Positions 12,813-25,879 of a stretch of DNA of 64,000 nt are shown here, one piece after another. The stretch lies in contig NC_089039.1 of assembly GCF_034140825.1 (NCBI RefSeq), positions 24,641,001 to 24,705,000 on the forward strand. The letters are read 5' to 3'. Origin of the DNA: Oryza sativa Japonica Group. Lineage: Eukaryota > Streptophyta > Magnoliopsida > Poales > Poaceae. Under the pieces are notes generated by a model. That model was not told the DNA's origin. It searched no databases and saw nothing but the letters and a program-made list of their open reading frames with translations. A program made the translations under genes and the position numbers. How positions within the stretch are numbered: position 1 is the first letter of the stretch; each line of letters opens with the position of its first letter.

Positions 12813-13666
12813 ATGTCTGATCTCGACGTTCAGCTTCCATCTGCCTTCGGTACGCTTCAGTTCATCTATGCTACCTCCTGAATGAACCAAACTTTGTATA
12901 ATTTGATCACTTCCTCCTGAATGAAGCAAACTTTGTATAGTTTGATCACTTCTTGTTTCGTTGTAATACAAACTAATGGGCTTCTAACTTGTCAACGTTG
13001 GATTAATGAATCATGAATTAATTTACCAAAATGTGCGCATGGCATAGAGGTTCATGTTTATTGTAAAATGATCAACAGCGTACATAGCATATGTGATGAG
13101 CTGTATTGAAATTCCTATCTGTTCTCTGGTGATATCCTATCTGTGTTCTGATGATGTTGCATTGTTTTGATAGATCCGTTTGCTGAGGCAAATGCTGAGG
13201 ACTCCGGCGCTGGCCCTGGAGCAAAGGATTATGTGCATGTGCGCATCCAGCAGCGCAACGGCAGAAAGAGTCTAACTACTGTTCAGGGCTTAAAGAAGGA
13301 GTACAGTTACAACAAGATCCTCAAGGATCTGAAAAAGGAGTTCTGCTGCAATGGTACTGTAGTCCAAGATCCAGAGCTTGGCCAGGTATGCACTTAGCAA
13401 TGCTTAACTGGTTCTCAGTTTTCTGCTATGAGGATGTGCTGGTAACGTAAATTTGTGGTTGCAGGTCATTCAGCTTCAAGGTGATCAGCGTAAGAATGTT
13501 GCCACGTTCCTAGTTCAGGTATTGAGAATTATCAGAGCAGAGCTATGACTTCTCAAGAGATTAATGCTGCTAAGTTGACCTATTTATATTCTGAATCTGA
13601 TTTTTTATCTCTTTTTGCTAGGCTGGGATTGCTAAGAAGGACAACATCAAGATTCACGGTTTCTAA
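12813..13666 (+). CDS. eIF1: Translation initiation factor eIF1 (SUI1)
   Basis: eIF1 binds the 40S subunit near the P site and enforces AUG selection during scanning. Coding exons: 12813-12849, 13174-13385, 13465-13518, 13622-13666. They sum to 348 nt, 115 residues, the usual plant eIF1 length. The protein starts MSDLDVQLPSAFDPFAEA and carries the SUI1 core: VHVRIQQRNGRKSLTTVQGL (about residues 30-49), the KEFCCNGTVV loop, then VIQLQGDQRKNVATFLV and the IKIHGF tail. The leader is split by an 817-bp 5' UTR intron (11928-12744), an arrangement known from rice eIF1 genes such as GOS2 and often linked to strong expression. All introns are GT-AG. The gene looks intact. Confidence 0.95.
12874..12951 (+). 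repeat. 39-bp tandem duplication in the first coding intron of eIF1
   Basis: CCTCCTGAATGAACCAAAC... is repeated once in tandem with a 39-bp period (starts 12874 and 12913) and only two or three differences. It lies a few bases downstream of the donor at 12850. Confidence 0.85.
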
Positions 13667-15214
13667 GCTGCCTATAGATGCTCGTATGCAATATCGTGTG
13701 CTGCCAGATATTGGGAAGCCTCTGAAGCTACCAGTTACTGTTCTCTATATTTGAAGTCATAAGACTATTTGTTGCTATTAAAGCGATTCTTGCTTGATGC
13801 AAGTTGTGTCCTCATTATGCACTACCGGCATATTATGAGTATGGTTTGTCTGGGATATTGTCAATCTAATAAAAGTACTTGCTATTTGACTATACATCTG
13901 GTTTTGGTTCCTGTGTCTGCTATCATCGTGGTTACTTCCAACATGCTGGCTACCTGTTGATCTGTCATAGTAATATTTCAACATCTGGCGCCATTTTGAA
14001 TTTCCTTGTATCGGTATTAATTTTCCGTGATGTCCTTGCTTTTTTTTCCTATGGTTCAATTGTATCGGAGTGTAAGCTGTGCCGTTGTGCGTCTTGTCCC
14101 GCCGGTAGTGCTAGGAGAAGGCAATTTCTACTACCTCTCCGTCCCAGAATATTGAGAATTTTTTCCTAAGTACAGCCATCAAATTTTTCCTCCGTCCCAC
14201 GGATCCAATATCTTGGAAGCAATGTCCATGTGATGTAAAGATTGTTTTCTCCCCTTCCAATTTACATCGCAGGTGAAGAGTGCTTTTGCCTGCGATTTGT
14301 TGTGCTTTTAATTATACTGTACGCAGTGGCAGACACTTGGTGGAAAAGAAAGCTTATCTTTGCTGGCTATGCAAGTACCAGAACAAGCAGCTGTTGCAGA
14401 GTGATGGTGACGAGGATTGTGCAATGCTATGCAAGTACCAGAGCCAATGCAGCCAGTGACGAGGATTGCAAGCAGCAACGACGACGTAGATTTTTGAGCG
14501 TCAAACCGGCGAGGCGGCGACTCGGCTCAGCTCATCCACCACGCCTGGCCATGCAAACACGCTCTCGGCAACGGAGAACGTCATGAGCAGCACGCCTGTG
14601 AGAGTTGTCACGCATTCTTCGTGCCGTTCACGGAGGCGACATCGCTCGCAAGCGTGGCGAACCAGACCATCCTACGCATCATTGTGGTTGAGCAAGTGTA
14701 AACCTCCTGGACCCCCCCTGCCCAAGTTGCCACCCGAAGGCTTATCATTCCTTCCGGTGGGAACTTACGGAGAGTGATGATGAGCTCCCTGCAATAGATG
14801 GCCACATCCATCATGCAAATTGATCGGTTTGGTTCACCTGACATATATCATCAAGGAGTATAATTAACATAGCCATGCTACATATCTGAATCACATGAGA
14901 GGTGTATGTAGCCCAAGAAGTTAGTAGTAGTAATAAACATGGTTGAATAATGCATTTGATTGAAATTACTAGTTTTACATTTGATTACATGGAGCACCTG
15001 ATTCTTCTAAACAAGCTAATGTGCTATCGGATCATCAATTAGTTACAGCCACCGATAGCACCCCCTTTGAGGATCAGTGCTGCAACACTTCCTCCTCTAC
15101 CATATACCCGGTAGGGTGCCTGCCTGCTCCAGAAGAGGATACACCGTCCATCAGGCATGGAAATGTTCTCCTTCTGAACCACTGAACACATGAGATTGCT
15201 TGATTCGGCATTGC
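13667..15214. other. Spacer: eIF1 3' UTR, then 3' UTR of the USO1-like gene
   Basis: 13667-14050 is the eIF1 3' UTR and flank. Near 14140 there is a Stowaway-like left end (CTCTCCGTCCCAGAATATTGAG) without a clear partner. Between 14366 and 14450 the word GCTATGCAAGTACCAGA occurs twice, 62 bp apart. 14580-14800 is moderately GC-rich but has no frame I recognise. 14900-15214 is probably the 3' UTR of the minus-strand gene. Confidence 0.4.
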
Positions 15215-18200
15215 TTATATCTTCTGCTTCAGTGCCTGACGCAGCTGGACCTTATGCCCGTCGAGCTTTGCCTCCAGAAGTTTGGACTTGAGGTTATGCG
15301 TGTTCTGTTTCTGCGCGCCCCGGGGCCACTCTATGCATCCTTTCATGGCACGAACCACATGAGGGTTTAGCAGGTCTGGACTCCATTCTCCGACGCTTGG
15401 TGAAACTGTGCACACTTCTCCGTTCTTCAAGCTAGGAGAAAGTGCAGCATTTGACATTCGACCGCTTGAGAGCCTGCCGTTCAGTAACTCGGATCCCGTC
15501 TTCTTATGGCCATCACCATTCGACGATCTCCACAGTCTGCCAAATGAAGACCCCTTCTTCCGGTACTTCTCTGCTGTTGTTGAACAGACTTCACTGATCT
15601 CGCTATTTGACCTGTTGTCATCCCAATCTGTTCCACTCACCGATGCATCATTTCCACCACAAAACCCATTTACCGATGGTTCGCTTCCATCCGGTGAATT
15701 GCTAGAGCCCTGCTCATCAACATGGCTGACAGTCTCCCATCCACTATCATCTTCCTCCTCATTTCTATCACACAGTTGATTGGAATATTTGTTCAATGGT
15801 TTTTCCAAGAAGATGTCTGTTTCCGGACTAACTGTATGGATCTTCGTTGCATGCCTCTTGGGGGTACCTCCATTACACTGCCCAATCTCCTTCTCATTAG
15901 CATCATCCCTCTCTCTGAGTTCCTCGAACACAGCAAAAATGTCCTCTGAAGGAGGTGGTGGTTTGTAAGAGAACTCTTTGATGTCATGAAACTTCATGGA
16001 GCAAATTGCTTCCCTGAGCCTTTCTCCATCTCTTAATGCTTCTTTGTTCACACCGTTGCCTTGGTGGAAACTGAGGAAAGACTCAAGGTCAGACTGAAGC
16101 TTGCTTAGCTGTGAATACTTGCTGTCCAGTGTCAGCTTTGCATCAACAAGCTTCATCTGTACCCTCTCTTCACGCCAAACCTCTGCCATCTGCAACATCT
16201 TCTTTTCTTCCTCCACCTCATCTCTCATCTTCATTGATTCACTCTTCAGGGCCTCAACCTCAGCTTTGTCTTCCGCAATCTCCTTCGCTAATTCGTCACA
16301 AACCTCCTCCATTAACTCCCTAGCCTTCCGTTCCTTTTCATAATCTTGCAAATATCGCTTCGCTGCTGATTTCAACTCAGATAGCTCACTGACCAACTTG
16401 GAATTCATGATTTCTGCCCTTTGACGATTTTTCCTCTCCCGGTTCAGTTCCTCTTTAACAGCATCTAAGATGTTTCTAACCTTATCATTCTCCTTGCTCC
16501 TCCAGGATGCCTTTTCCTCAGCAAGGTTCCTCACCAGGTGATCAAGCTTCTTCTTTGCAGATCGACTCTCAGCTTCAAGCTCATGGATCCGGTTGTGGGC
16601 CTGCAAAAGCTCTGCCTTTAACGCAGAGATTTCTGCATCGGCAGATACCGGATAACGGTCACACAAAGCACCATCAGTACCCCTCAAATTGTTGAGGCCC
16701 CGACGGTCCCACTTTGTTGCCACCTCCATTTCAATTCGAGGGGATGGAGAGTAAGCTCCCACCTAATAATGGTTCACAAGCATTTCATTAATCAAACCAA
16801 ACAGCATGGAAGGTGACAAATTGTACTGATTCACGAACAAATAATACCTCCTGAATGATGTCGTTGCCAAGAGGCTTACTTCCTGTCCTACCTTCAAGAA
16901 GCGCTTTATAATAATTACAACGATCAGGCGTATGCGGTTGCTTTGGGCTAGGCTGCAAAATTTGTTATATCTTTTAGTTCACCAACAACAATTGAAAACT
17001 GAAAACAGAACAATGAAAATCGTATGCAAAATGATGTTGCTTGTCCAAAACTCTCCATTTGAAGGATTGCATTGCCCAATAGCATTAGATGCAGCTAATA
17101 TCCGGGGACCACATGGATTGCGTCCTATGTCCTAACAACAGCTATGTAGATAACATATCGAATATGCGGATATCACATATTCTGCCCCAAATTGATGGAG
17201 AAGCAGCCAAATAGAAGTAATCTGGAAACGATTAGGATCACTAATTGGAACGATGCAGAAAATGAACTTACAAAAATCCAGCATGATACCGTGCAAGCCA
17301 ACTGTTTCAGACAGATCTGGAGAGATGAACACTGCCATTCGCCCTAAAACCATAATGTCCCAGCCAAAATAATGCGTGAATTACTAAAGACTCCAACCTA
17401 ATAAGCAAAAAATGCTGAAAAATGCAATCCTAAAGTCCCGAATCAAGGCAAGATGTGAGTTCTAGCTTCAAAATGGATGCAAGATGCTAGACTTCCAGCT
17501 CCGGTTTTCATCATTAACATGAGGTCCCTTGAATTGGTGGCGCAACACGGTTGAAGTTTCCACTCTTTAGGGGAGATAGCGACATATTGCGCAAAAAGTT
17601 CGCATCCAAAACACACTCGATCCGCTCCGTGGATGCGCGAGTGTTTTCATAGCTTTCAGAAGAATCAGCTCAAAAACTTTTTGAAAAGCTCCAAATTTGC
17701 AACATTCCAAAGAACAACAAAAGAACAAGTATGACAAAGCACCAGACCACTCGATTCCCCAACTACTCAACAGCGACTCTGCAAAATTACAAGTTTGAGC
17801 TGCGGAAAATGCACAAGGAAAGGGGAGCAAGGCGGCGACGTTATCGCAGATTCCAACAGCGCGCGGCCGAATCAGAACCCTAGAACGCATCAAGGTCTAC
17901 CGCAACCTCACAACAAAAGATCCACACGGATCTGAAAGACAAGGCCGCCTACCTCGAACCGTCGGCGCGGCGCCTCCCGGGACTCCGTCGGCGGCGGCGC
18001 CTGCGGCGGATGCACGCGCCAGAGAGCCGCCGCAATCTTCCTCACCGACGCGCCCGCGCCCGCTCCGGCACCGCACGGCGCGACGGCGTCCCCGCCGCGG
18101 GCCGCGGGCCACCGCAGAGGCGGGGTGTCCGGGGGCGGGGCCACCGGCAACGGCGCCGCCGCCGCCGCCGCGCGGCGCGCGGAGGCGAGGGAGGGGCTCT

Positions 18201-18333
18201 GGACGAGCAGCCGGCCACGGCCACCGCGGCGCGGCGTCCGGTGGCGGGAGCCGGGCGCCGCCTGGCGCGGCGTTGTGGCGGCTGGGTCGGGGGACCTCGC
18301 CGGCGCCGGGCGGCGCGGGCGGGGGCGCGCCAT
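15215..18333 (-). CDS. Coiled-coil protein of the plant USO1-like / BRANCHLESS TRICHOME-like family
   Basis: Three coding exons on the minus strand: 17953-18333, 16848-16952, 15215-16762, totalling 677 codons plus stop, all in phase. Exon 1 is extremely GC-rich and encodes a basic, Pro/Arg/Ala-rich N-terminus ending in ASVRKIAAALWRVH, the conserved VSARKLAATLWE-type motif of this family. Exon 2 (35 residues) contains PSPKQPHTPDRCNYYKAL. Exon 3 opens VGAYSPSPRIEMEVATKWD, followed by a long heptad-rich coiled coil (about residues 200-420: LKAELLQAHNRIHELEAESR and onwards) with a YLQDYEKERKARELMEEVCDELA core, a KPPPPSEDIFAVFEELRER linker, an acidic low-complexity stretch, and a conserved tail (NPHVVRAMKGCIEWPRG, LLEAKLDGHKVQLRQALKQ). 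Arabidopsis relatives are called 'intracellular protein transport protein USO1-like'; true function is uncertain, and cytoskeletal roles are reported for the trichome member. Confidence 0.88.
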
Positions 18334-20216
18334 CGCCGGGGCGCGCGCGGGTCACTGGGCGGCGGCGGCGGCGGGACGGCGAGACGGCGGCGAGGGCAGT
18401 GGCATTCCCGTGAATAGCGCGCGGAGCGAGATCTAAGCAGCAGGCAGTGGTGGTTTTGATACGGGCAGTGGAGTACTCCTCTCTAGTGTAGCTGTAGGCC
18501 TGTGAGGAGGCTAAAGAACATGCATGGGAAAGGGAAAGGGAAAGTGAAAAGGAGGCTGGAATTATTTGGGTTTTGTCAAGTTGCAAGTATTTTGATGTAC
18601 TCCTTATTTGTTAGTACTATTGTTATTATGATTTTTAGGATATGTGAGAGAAATGGTTTGAGTTGAATTAGCCTTGTTTGAGCATAGATGTCGATATAAG
18701 TATAAAAATCAAGCGCTTAAAATGTTTCAGTTAACCATCAGTGAAAGATCACTTACTATAACATTGGAAAGAAAATATATGATAAAAATAGTATGCAGCA
18801 AAATAACACTATAGATAAATAGATGTGGATAAAATGAGATGAATATTTTGCCCACCAGACTTGAAGCTCACGTGAAGGATATGGAAGAGAAAAAAGATAC
18901 ACGATACTATCCAAAATCCAACTCTATATCTACCGAAAAATATGGGCTTAGGGTATAAGAATAGCGACTGTGTCCCCTATTATCAAATATATACTAAAAT
19001 ATATTATGAGTCCACTTATAAACATGGTAAAATAGCTAACGAGTAATATAACATATTTTTCTTGATGCAGTTTTTTATGTTTTAATTGTCTCCTTAGATT
19101 TAATTTCTATGGTATGGATTAGATATGCAAATAGATTTTTGTTCTTCTGTCTGATTAAAAAAATATGAATAGGATAAGAGATAAATGATGAGATATCCGA
19201 CACTATCCATTTCTCATTCTGGCTTCGAAGGAGAATACAAGATAGAATTTGGGAATGGCGTAAATCCGTCAGTAGCTGATCTAGTATCTGAGTGGAACAC
19301 TAATTGAAACATTGTGCCCCATGTAGGGAACATTAAGTTCTGAATACTTCAAAAAGTTATACGTTCAAAAATTTTAAAAGGCGAAATAGTTAGTACTAAA
19401 ACATTTTGCTCTCTCACACACAAAAAAAACATTATCAGTTCAAACATATATATATTTCTTTCATCAAAATAACTATAAAATGTATTAGTATGAAATCTTG
19501 TTTTAAAGGTATATATTGTTCTTGGTAGATTATATTTTAAAATATAATCAATATTATTTTAGCAAGCTTCGAGTGGTTTTCTATATTTAAAGGTCTGGAG
19601 TACTACGAAACAACATTAGTTTTAGTTGAGGTAAAACGACGCTAAGTATACTTAAAAAATTACTACTATCCATTAAAAAAGTACCGATATATTTTTTTCT
19701 AGGATGAAAGCGGAGTTTAAGAGGGAATGATGCCATATCTGCTGGTTGTAATGGATGAGCTTTTATTGCAACCTTCAATTTTTGTCCTAAGATATGCTAG
19801 CAACCCTATGACTTTTTTGGCTGGGCATTGCACTTGTTCAATTTTCCTTTCTTTGATAGAGTAAAGTAAGAAACCAACCTAAAATCATTTCTAAAATGGT
19901 AGTACCCCTTACATGTCACTCCAATAAACTAATATGCTGTTATGTGTAGGCCTTAACTGCCCCTTGACCAAAGAAATGTATCGGCAAAATATCACTTCGA
20001 AACCTGTCTTCCTCCGCCTTATTTTAGGTTTCTAATTTTCCCTTCCATTGGCATACATGGATTCACTTCACTGGGCAAAAACGCTGGTAAGGCAGTATTG
20101 ATAGATCTGCGGTGCATGAAGCGATCGATCACCTCATCTCGTCATAATTCTCATCCTGCGTCGATAAACCACACATGAATTTCTTTTTTTCATCCTTAAT
20201 TACATCGCATGATTAA
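18334..20216. other. Upstream region of the USO1-like gene and AT-rich spacer
   Basis: 18334-18600 is the likely 5' UTR and promoter of the minus-strand gene. It includes GGGAAAGGGAAAGGGAAAG near 18527. 18600-20216 is AT-rich and has stop codons in all frames. I see no gene or RNA. Confidence 0.4.
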
Positions 20217-20522
20217 GGTGGTGTTGGTATTCACGGACTTAACTTTAGTCCATGTATTTAGATACTAATTTAGAGTATTAAATATAGACTATTTATAAAA
20301 CTAATTACATAAATAAAAGCTAATTCGCTTGACAAATTTTTTAAGTCTAATTAATATATAATTAGAGAATGTTTACTAGGCTAATTGTGAATTAATTAGA
20401 CTCAATAGATTAGTCTCACGAATTAATCCAAGATTATAGATGCATTTTATTAATAATCTACGTTTAATATTTATAATTAATATCCAACATCCGATGTGAT
20501 AGGGCCTGGAAAGTTTTACCCC
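20217..20522. mobile_element. Tourist-like MITE (approximate ends)
   Basis: The interior matches a pattern I know from many rice MITEs: ACTTAACTTTAGTCCATGT, then TTTAGATACTAATT, AGTATTAAATATAGACTA, a central AATTAGACTC, and ...CATCCGATGTGATAGGG near the right end. The termini are poorly conserved, so the ends are approximate. Non-coding. Confidence 0.6.
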
Positions 20523-23500
20523 CACCTAACCAGAATATAAGGATCTAAGCTTGTCACGGCACGTCACAGCTGGGAACGCCTGAGCGTGCCAGCTCGGCGA
20601 ACAAACCGGGTGTTGGGCGGGCGCAGGAGGACGTGCTGCCCACGTTCGCGTCGCAGCACATGCGCCCGTGTCCTGTCAAAACTGCCAAGTTCCATATGAC
20701 ACACTTCAACCGGTTAGTACTAGTAGTACCCAAATGGCAGCCAATACTATATGTCACGGTGAAATCGCACGTGCCACGGGACAGAAAAACTGTGCCTGTA
20801 CTGTAGCATATATATGCATTGCCGTTCGTTCGTTCATTCCTTTCGTTCTCCTGTAGCAAAATCATGCAGCAAACGTGTTGATTGAGATCATCACGAGTAA
20901 TTAATTAATCGAGACCAAATATCAAGATGGGTTAAGCTCCAACTAACGACATCGTTGGTGGTGGATCACGGAGTTCGTGGCGTGTCCCTTTAGTACGGGG
21001 GGAAGAGTAGAGAGCTGGCCCGTCACATGAAAGTGGTCATCAGGACGCCGTCGGCTGCCGACGTGTGTGGTAGGCTGGCTAAGCGCCTCTGCATAAATGC
21101 CGACGCGTGCATCGTGGTGGTAGCTCGTACGCCACTGGTCCAAAAGACCGACCAAAATCGTGGCTCGATTCTACCCCTTGGTGGGAGGAGGGTGAAGACG
21201 ACGCCGAGTCGAAGGCGCAACGCGGCGTGCGGGCGGCGGGGCCACGCGCACAGGGCGGGGAACATGGCGCCGCGGCGTCCGGTTCCGCGGGGCGGGGGCG
21301 GGGGCGGGGGCGGGCGGACGAATTGCTTGCGTTGCGCCGTGGTGTGGGGTGGGGGTTGGGGTTGGGGATGCCCGATGCCGTGCTTGGCTGCTTGTGCGTG
21401 TGCCTTATCAGTTATCACTATGCCGCCGGTCTCCCGGTGGAGCCAGCCCACTGTCCACCTATAATTTCCCGGAAAAATATGTATTGAAAATCACGTACTA
21501 CCACTGTTCTTAATTATAGCTATTTTTAGTACTACCTTATTTCAAATAAAATTATTTCTTCACCTATCTTCTCGTCTCAATCAATCACAACTATTCTCTT
21601 TTATCTACTTTCTCTTATCAATCAATTCTACAATCATTCTCATCTACTTCTAATTAAAAAATACTTACATATTTTGGATTTTCTTTTTCGTGTACACACT
21701 CGTTTCTATGAACACACGTTTATACGTGCACCCCCAGAGACCGGACCGGTATATCGTAAGATTAACAAAGTCACCATGAGCAAAAGTTCTTCGTATAGTT
21801 GAGCTTAGACAATAGTGCATGTTATGTATACTTCTGTTTGGAACGTATCAATTTCATTGATAGGAGTTTTCAAGAAGCCGAAGAAGTGACTTAATTGATT
21901 TGCGCAAGTTTTGTTTATCTACTGACTTTCATGTGATGCTAACTTTGTAGTCGTTGATGATATACGCCCTACAATTTAGGATAGAGTGAGTATTTTTTTT
22001 ATGATTATATGCTTGGTAAAACCTCGATGTTTAAATTGGTCTTAGTGTTATAATGCATTATCATAATTTTAGTGTAAAATACGACTTATAGCGAAAGAGA
22101 GAAATACCAGGAGTGAGGTGAATAGTTTAAGGTATAAAACTGAGCCGAAAAATTGTTTAGAATGTTAAGTGCTCCGATAGTATAAGTTTGAGGGAGTAAA
22201 ATGGATTCAATTTTCTTCTTGACTCATATGCTCATCTCTAAAATGTCTTACATCTGATAGTAGGAGGATTATTTTTATACTTGGCTGGGGACACCAATAT
22301 CTCCTATCTCATAAAAAGTTACTAGCAGGTAGCAACCTATCAGTACATCTTTAGAGAACCCTACAAAACTAATCTAATCAGCCATGTTTCTCCTTTGGTG
22401 CAAACTGGGGTTAATAATGTGAGTGCACGAGGGGGCTATCAACTTGCCTCAAATGAAAAACCAGAGAAGGCAAGCAGATGCAAAGCTTTTGCATACAGGA
22501 TGCTGCTGCTTTCTTCTAGACATCTACTAGTATCAGCAGCATATTGGTTGAGTGGAGCCGCAAGCTCCAAGTTGGGGAGATGAATAATCGTAAAGAGAAG
22601 CCATTGCAATCATGTCAGCACACTCCCTTAATTAGCCAGACCACCCTAATTAAATGGTACCCAATGTGCAGCTCCCATTGGCATGGTCAAGGAGAGCATC
22701 ACGCCACCATGTGTGCAGCACAGTGGCTGGTTGGCCCCCACAGAGACCATTTGGGATGATTGATATAGTTCTCTAATATACAAAATCCGAGCATGATCCT
22801 TGCTGCCAAATAAATTATAGTGTGTAGGATTAACTAGAGCTTCAGAATGAGTGGTGAAGTTTCAGAAAGTTCAGTCTTGCCAGCTGAGCAGAGCTTGCTC
22901 TTGGTTTGCATGGAAGCTGCAAGCTCGAAGCATAGTGATCTGAGCTCGAGCATCTGAACACTGCATGTTTCATTGTTTCTGGAGTAGTGGAGTTGTATCA
23001 CTATTTCTCTTGTTTCTCTTTCTTGGATCTTGTGATTGATGCTGCGTAGGGATCTGAAAATGTGGGGGTTTTTTGGGCCAAGTTCAGACTTCAGAGCATC
23101 GATGCTTGGACCATTGGGATGAGGGAAAAATCGCGGATGTTTTGGATCGATCCAGTAGTGCTTTAGAATTCCAATAGCTTGATTAATCAATGGATGAATT
23201 AATTAAGTTGGGAATAATGTTTAATCACGGTGGCTATATATGTCATTGGGAGGAGGGAAAGGAAGCTTGGATGTCTGAATGCTCATGTGTAGTTTTGACC
23301 TTGATTTTCGTGAGATGATCATATAGTAGAGTACTAGGTTAACTGTAAATTCAGAAAACACTAAGCAGAGCAGTTCAGGAAATTAATGAAGGATTCAAGT
23401 CACTTGCTGTACCTGTACGAGTGTTTATTCTGAAAATTTCCATGCAGGCTGTATTCTACTTACTGGTCGTCGTTAATGTCGAGCCGTAAACTCCTGACTT

Positions 23501-25621
23501 ATTTGGTTCACAAGTTAATGTTCAGAGATCCTCTACAAACAGTTAATGTTCAGAGATCTTCAACTACTGTTCCATCAGTAGTCCATAAAGATAGATAATA
23601 TCTGCGTTGGCAATACTAGCATCTGATCACCAAGCCTAGTACGGTGGTACTCTCCTATCTATCAATTATGTGGATCAAAAGGTGCAATTAAATTCGTTGA
23701 TCAGAGGCAGTTGGGTCGAAGCATAAATTATGATTCTGCAACTGTATCTCATTTTCAGCTCCATTGATTGGAGCTTATCTTGTAGTTTGGCACAAACAAA
23801 ATGGTGGGCATATGAACATGGCTAGCTCTTAACTTCGCTGTATAGGCAGTTCTAGACTCTACACACACACTGGCTGTATCTAGTAAGTGTGGTTAATTGA
23901 TCAGTAATCAGTTGCATTGTTGGATTCTTACATAGATGCTTCTGCTGATATTTAAGATTCTCTTGGTTCTTAGAATGTCAAAGATCTATAGTTTGTTGTG
24001 CACATGAGTTTATTCAATCTTGTGGCTGCTGTAATAGTTGTTTATTTCAGGGTGCTCATCATATTTGTAAAGAACCTGCATTTTCGGATTGTTAATCTTA
24101 TCAGGTGTCAGATGTATCCAGCATTGGATACTATTCACTTTTGGTACTGCAGTGTACGCTCATTCTAATATATACTACTATTTCAAGTTTGGAATTTCAA
24201 TTGAGTTGATACTGGTAGAGGTCATCAGATCAAGGATCACTGCAAACAATAATCTTAGACCATTGTTTTTACTAGCTCTATTGCTAGATCAATTTGTTAC
24301 TAGAAATTAAAGTCCCAGTTATAAGACTTCCAAGTTTAAGTATCTGACGAAGCAAGGTCCTTCTATACGATCCTAGCACCATTTTTTTCAGACAATAAAT
24401 TCGAACCATTTTGACTTCCTTCAACCACTGTGCAGTTGCAAAAGATTCAAGATTAGTGGTTATCGAATTGATGGGCTTTTCCTGAACCGAATAAAAATTG
24501 GATCTGACAAAGATTGCTGTTAGGTGGTACAGTCACATCACCTGCAGTTATGGGCTTAGCCAACTATATAATTGCTTTCCTGGAAGCTTTGAGATTACTA
24601 GAACTGCATACAAATATTTCTGATGATGAACAGTTCCTTTCACACAGGAACAAATCCTATTGTTTAAGGTGGGTACCGACGAATACAATATAGTATTCAT
24701 TCTGTTCTAAAATAAATCAACTTTTGTACACGAACGGAGTGCAACTCAGTAAAAGTTGAAACTGAGCATTCATTTTTTTTTTTTTGACGCTGAGCATTCA
24801 TTTATCATTGTAAACAATTTAGCCTCCTTGTCCAAGAGTTTCATCCTGTAACCATGATCTAAGAGGACAATTTGTCAGCATGGTCAAATTTGCCTCCTTG
24901 TCCAAGAATTTCATCTTGTGACCATCTTGTGACAACTTATCAGAGGAAAGTACGCTGTATTTCAAAGATGCACGTGTGGTGTTCTTTTGTTTAAGGTGAA
25001 ATGCTTCAGAAAGAAACTACGAGTGCTTCCTTGTTTGATTTGTTAAATGCTCGTGTTTCTACCACTTAGTAAAACATTGTTTATATGCTGTGAAATGTCT
25101 GTATGCTTCCAAGAAAACATCAATAAAATTCAACACTAAACTGTAAACATTAAGAAAATCAGACTGCCTGATCGCATCTGCCATAGTTTTTCCCCCATAA
25201 AGTTCACACGATGATGGCTGCGGTTTGCAACTCCCAGTTTTTGCTATCTACTCCGTGCAAGAACTGCAACCTTTTATTCAGACTGAAACAGGTATTTTTG
25301 AACAAAAAATGTACACTTTTGAAACAACAAACAAGTATTAAAAGCACAAATTTGGAATTGAGTGCGCATTTCTCATTTGTGCATGAACAGTTGCATTAAA
25401 CCCAGTTTCTGTGGGTCAGGAAAGAGAGAGAGAGAAAATAGCAGGTCTAACCTGGCATTGGAATTCAGAGTTTGCACTGTATTGCAGTGGATAAATTCCG
25501 CAGCTTGCACGTTGCAGCAGCCACCCTTTCTGACCCGCTTCTCTGCCTTCTTCAGAAGCTACAAATACGTCGTCTCTCGCACGAACGGCCTCTTCGATAT
25601 TCAGAAGACTGCAAGAAGAAG
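20523..25621. other. 5-kb gene-poor spacer
   Basis: 20550-21460 is GC-rich with a (GGGGGC)n run at about 21290-21315 and overlapping open frames on both strands but no recognisable protein. 21480-22200 is AT-rich and repeat-like. 22390-24700 has no convincing gene; a 118-codon minus-strand frame at 22834-23190 is unrecognised. Near 24821 and 24892 the word GCCTCCTTGTCCAAGA(G/A)TTTCATC occurs twice, a 71-bp diverged tandem duplication. 25200-25621 is the probable leader and promoter of the small gene that follows. Confidence 0.4.
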
Positions 25622-25879
25622 ATGGGCAATTGCGCCGCCGCGCCGTCAGACGACGGCGAGCTTGGGTCGCCGGAGAGGGAGGAGATGACGGGCGTCGAGG
25701 TGAGGATCAGGATCAGCAAGAGGCAGCTGCAGGAGTTGCTGGAGATGGCGTCCATGACCGCCGCCGGCGACGAGAAGGTGATTGCGGGTATCATCAACGC
25801 CGGCGAGGTGGTTGATCACCACCAACAACGGCACTGGCAGCCCACGCTGCAAAGCATCCCGGAGGCCGGCGAGCCATGA
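25622..25879 (+). CDS. Small uncharacterised plant protein with MGNC start and W-x-P-x-L-x-S-I-P-E tail
   Basis: A single-exon gene of 85 residues. I chose the ATG at 25622 because it gives MGNCAAAP, a consensus N-myristoylation start with Cys4 available for palmitoylation; longer upstream starts lose this. The centre, VEVRIRISKRQLQELLEMA, and the C-terminus, HWQPTLQSIPEAGEP, match a family of short plant proteins that share a basic-hydrophobic segment followed by W+P.L.SIPE. Their biochemical role is unknown to me. By inference the protein is membrane-attached. The coding part is GC-rich relative to its AT-rich flanks, as is usual for rice genes. Confidence 0.75.
   Translation: MGNCAAAPSDDGELGSPEREEMTGVEVRIRISKRQLQELLEMASMTAAGDEKVIAGIINAGEVVDHHQQRHWQPTLQSIPEAGEP

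Noticed and set aside
14366-14860. Possible decayed coding stretch downstream of eIF1
   Set aside because: Short duplicated words and moderate GC, but all frames break within about 100 codons and nothing is recognisable.
17897-18586. 229-codon minus-strand frame overlapping the USO1-like first exon
   Set aside because: Alternative frame in GC-rich DNA; the frame starting at 18333 splices correctly and has the conserved RKIAAALW motif.
21027-21487. Overlapping 126-145 codon frames around a GGGGGC run
   Set aside because: Low-complexity GC-rich translation on both strands; no conserved protein pattern.
22470-22540. Possible microRNA-like hairpin around GCAAAGCTTTTGCATAC
   Set aside because: The stem is short and matches no known plant microRNA that I can recall.
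22834-23190. 118-codon minus-strand open frame
   Set aside because: No recognisable motif, no clear promoter or splice context, and composition like its non-coding surroundings. It could be real, but I cannot support it.
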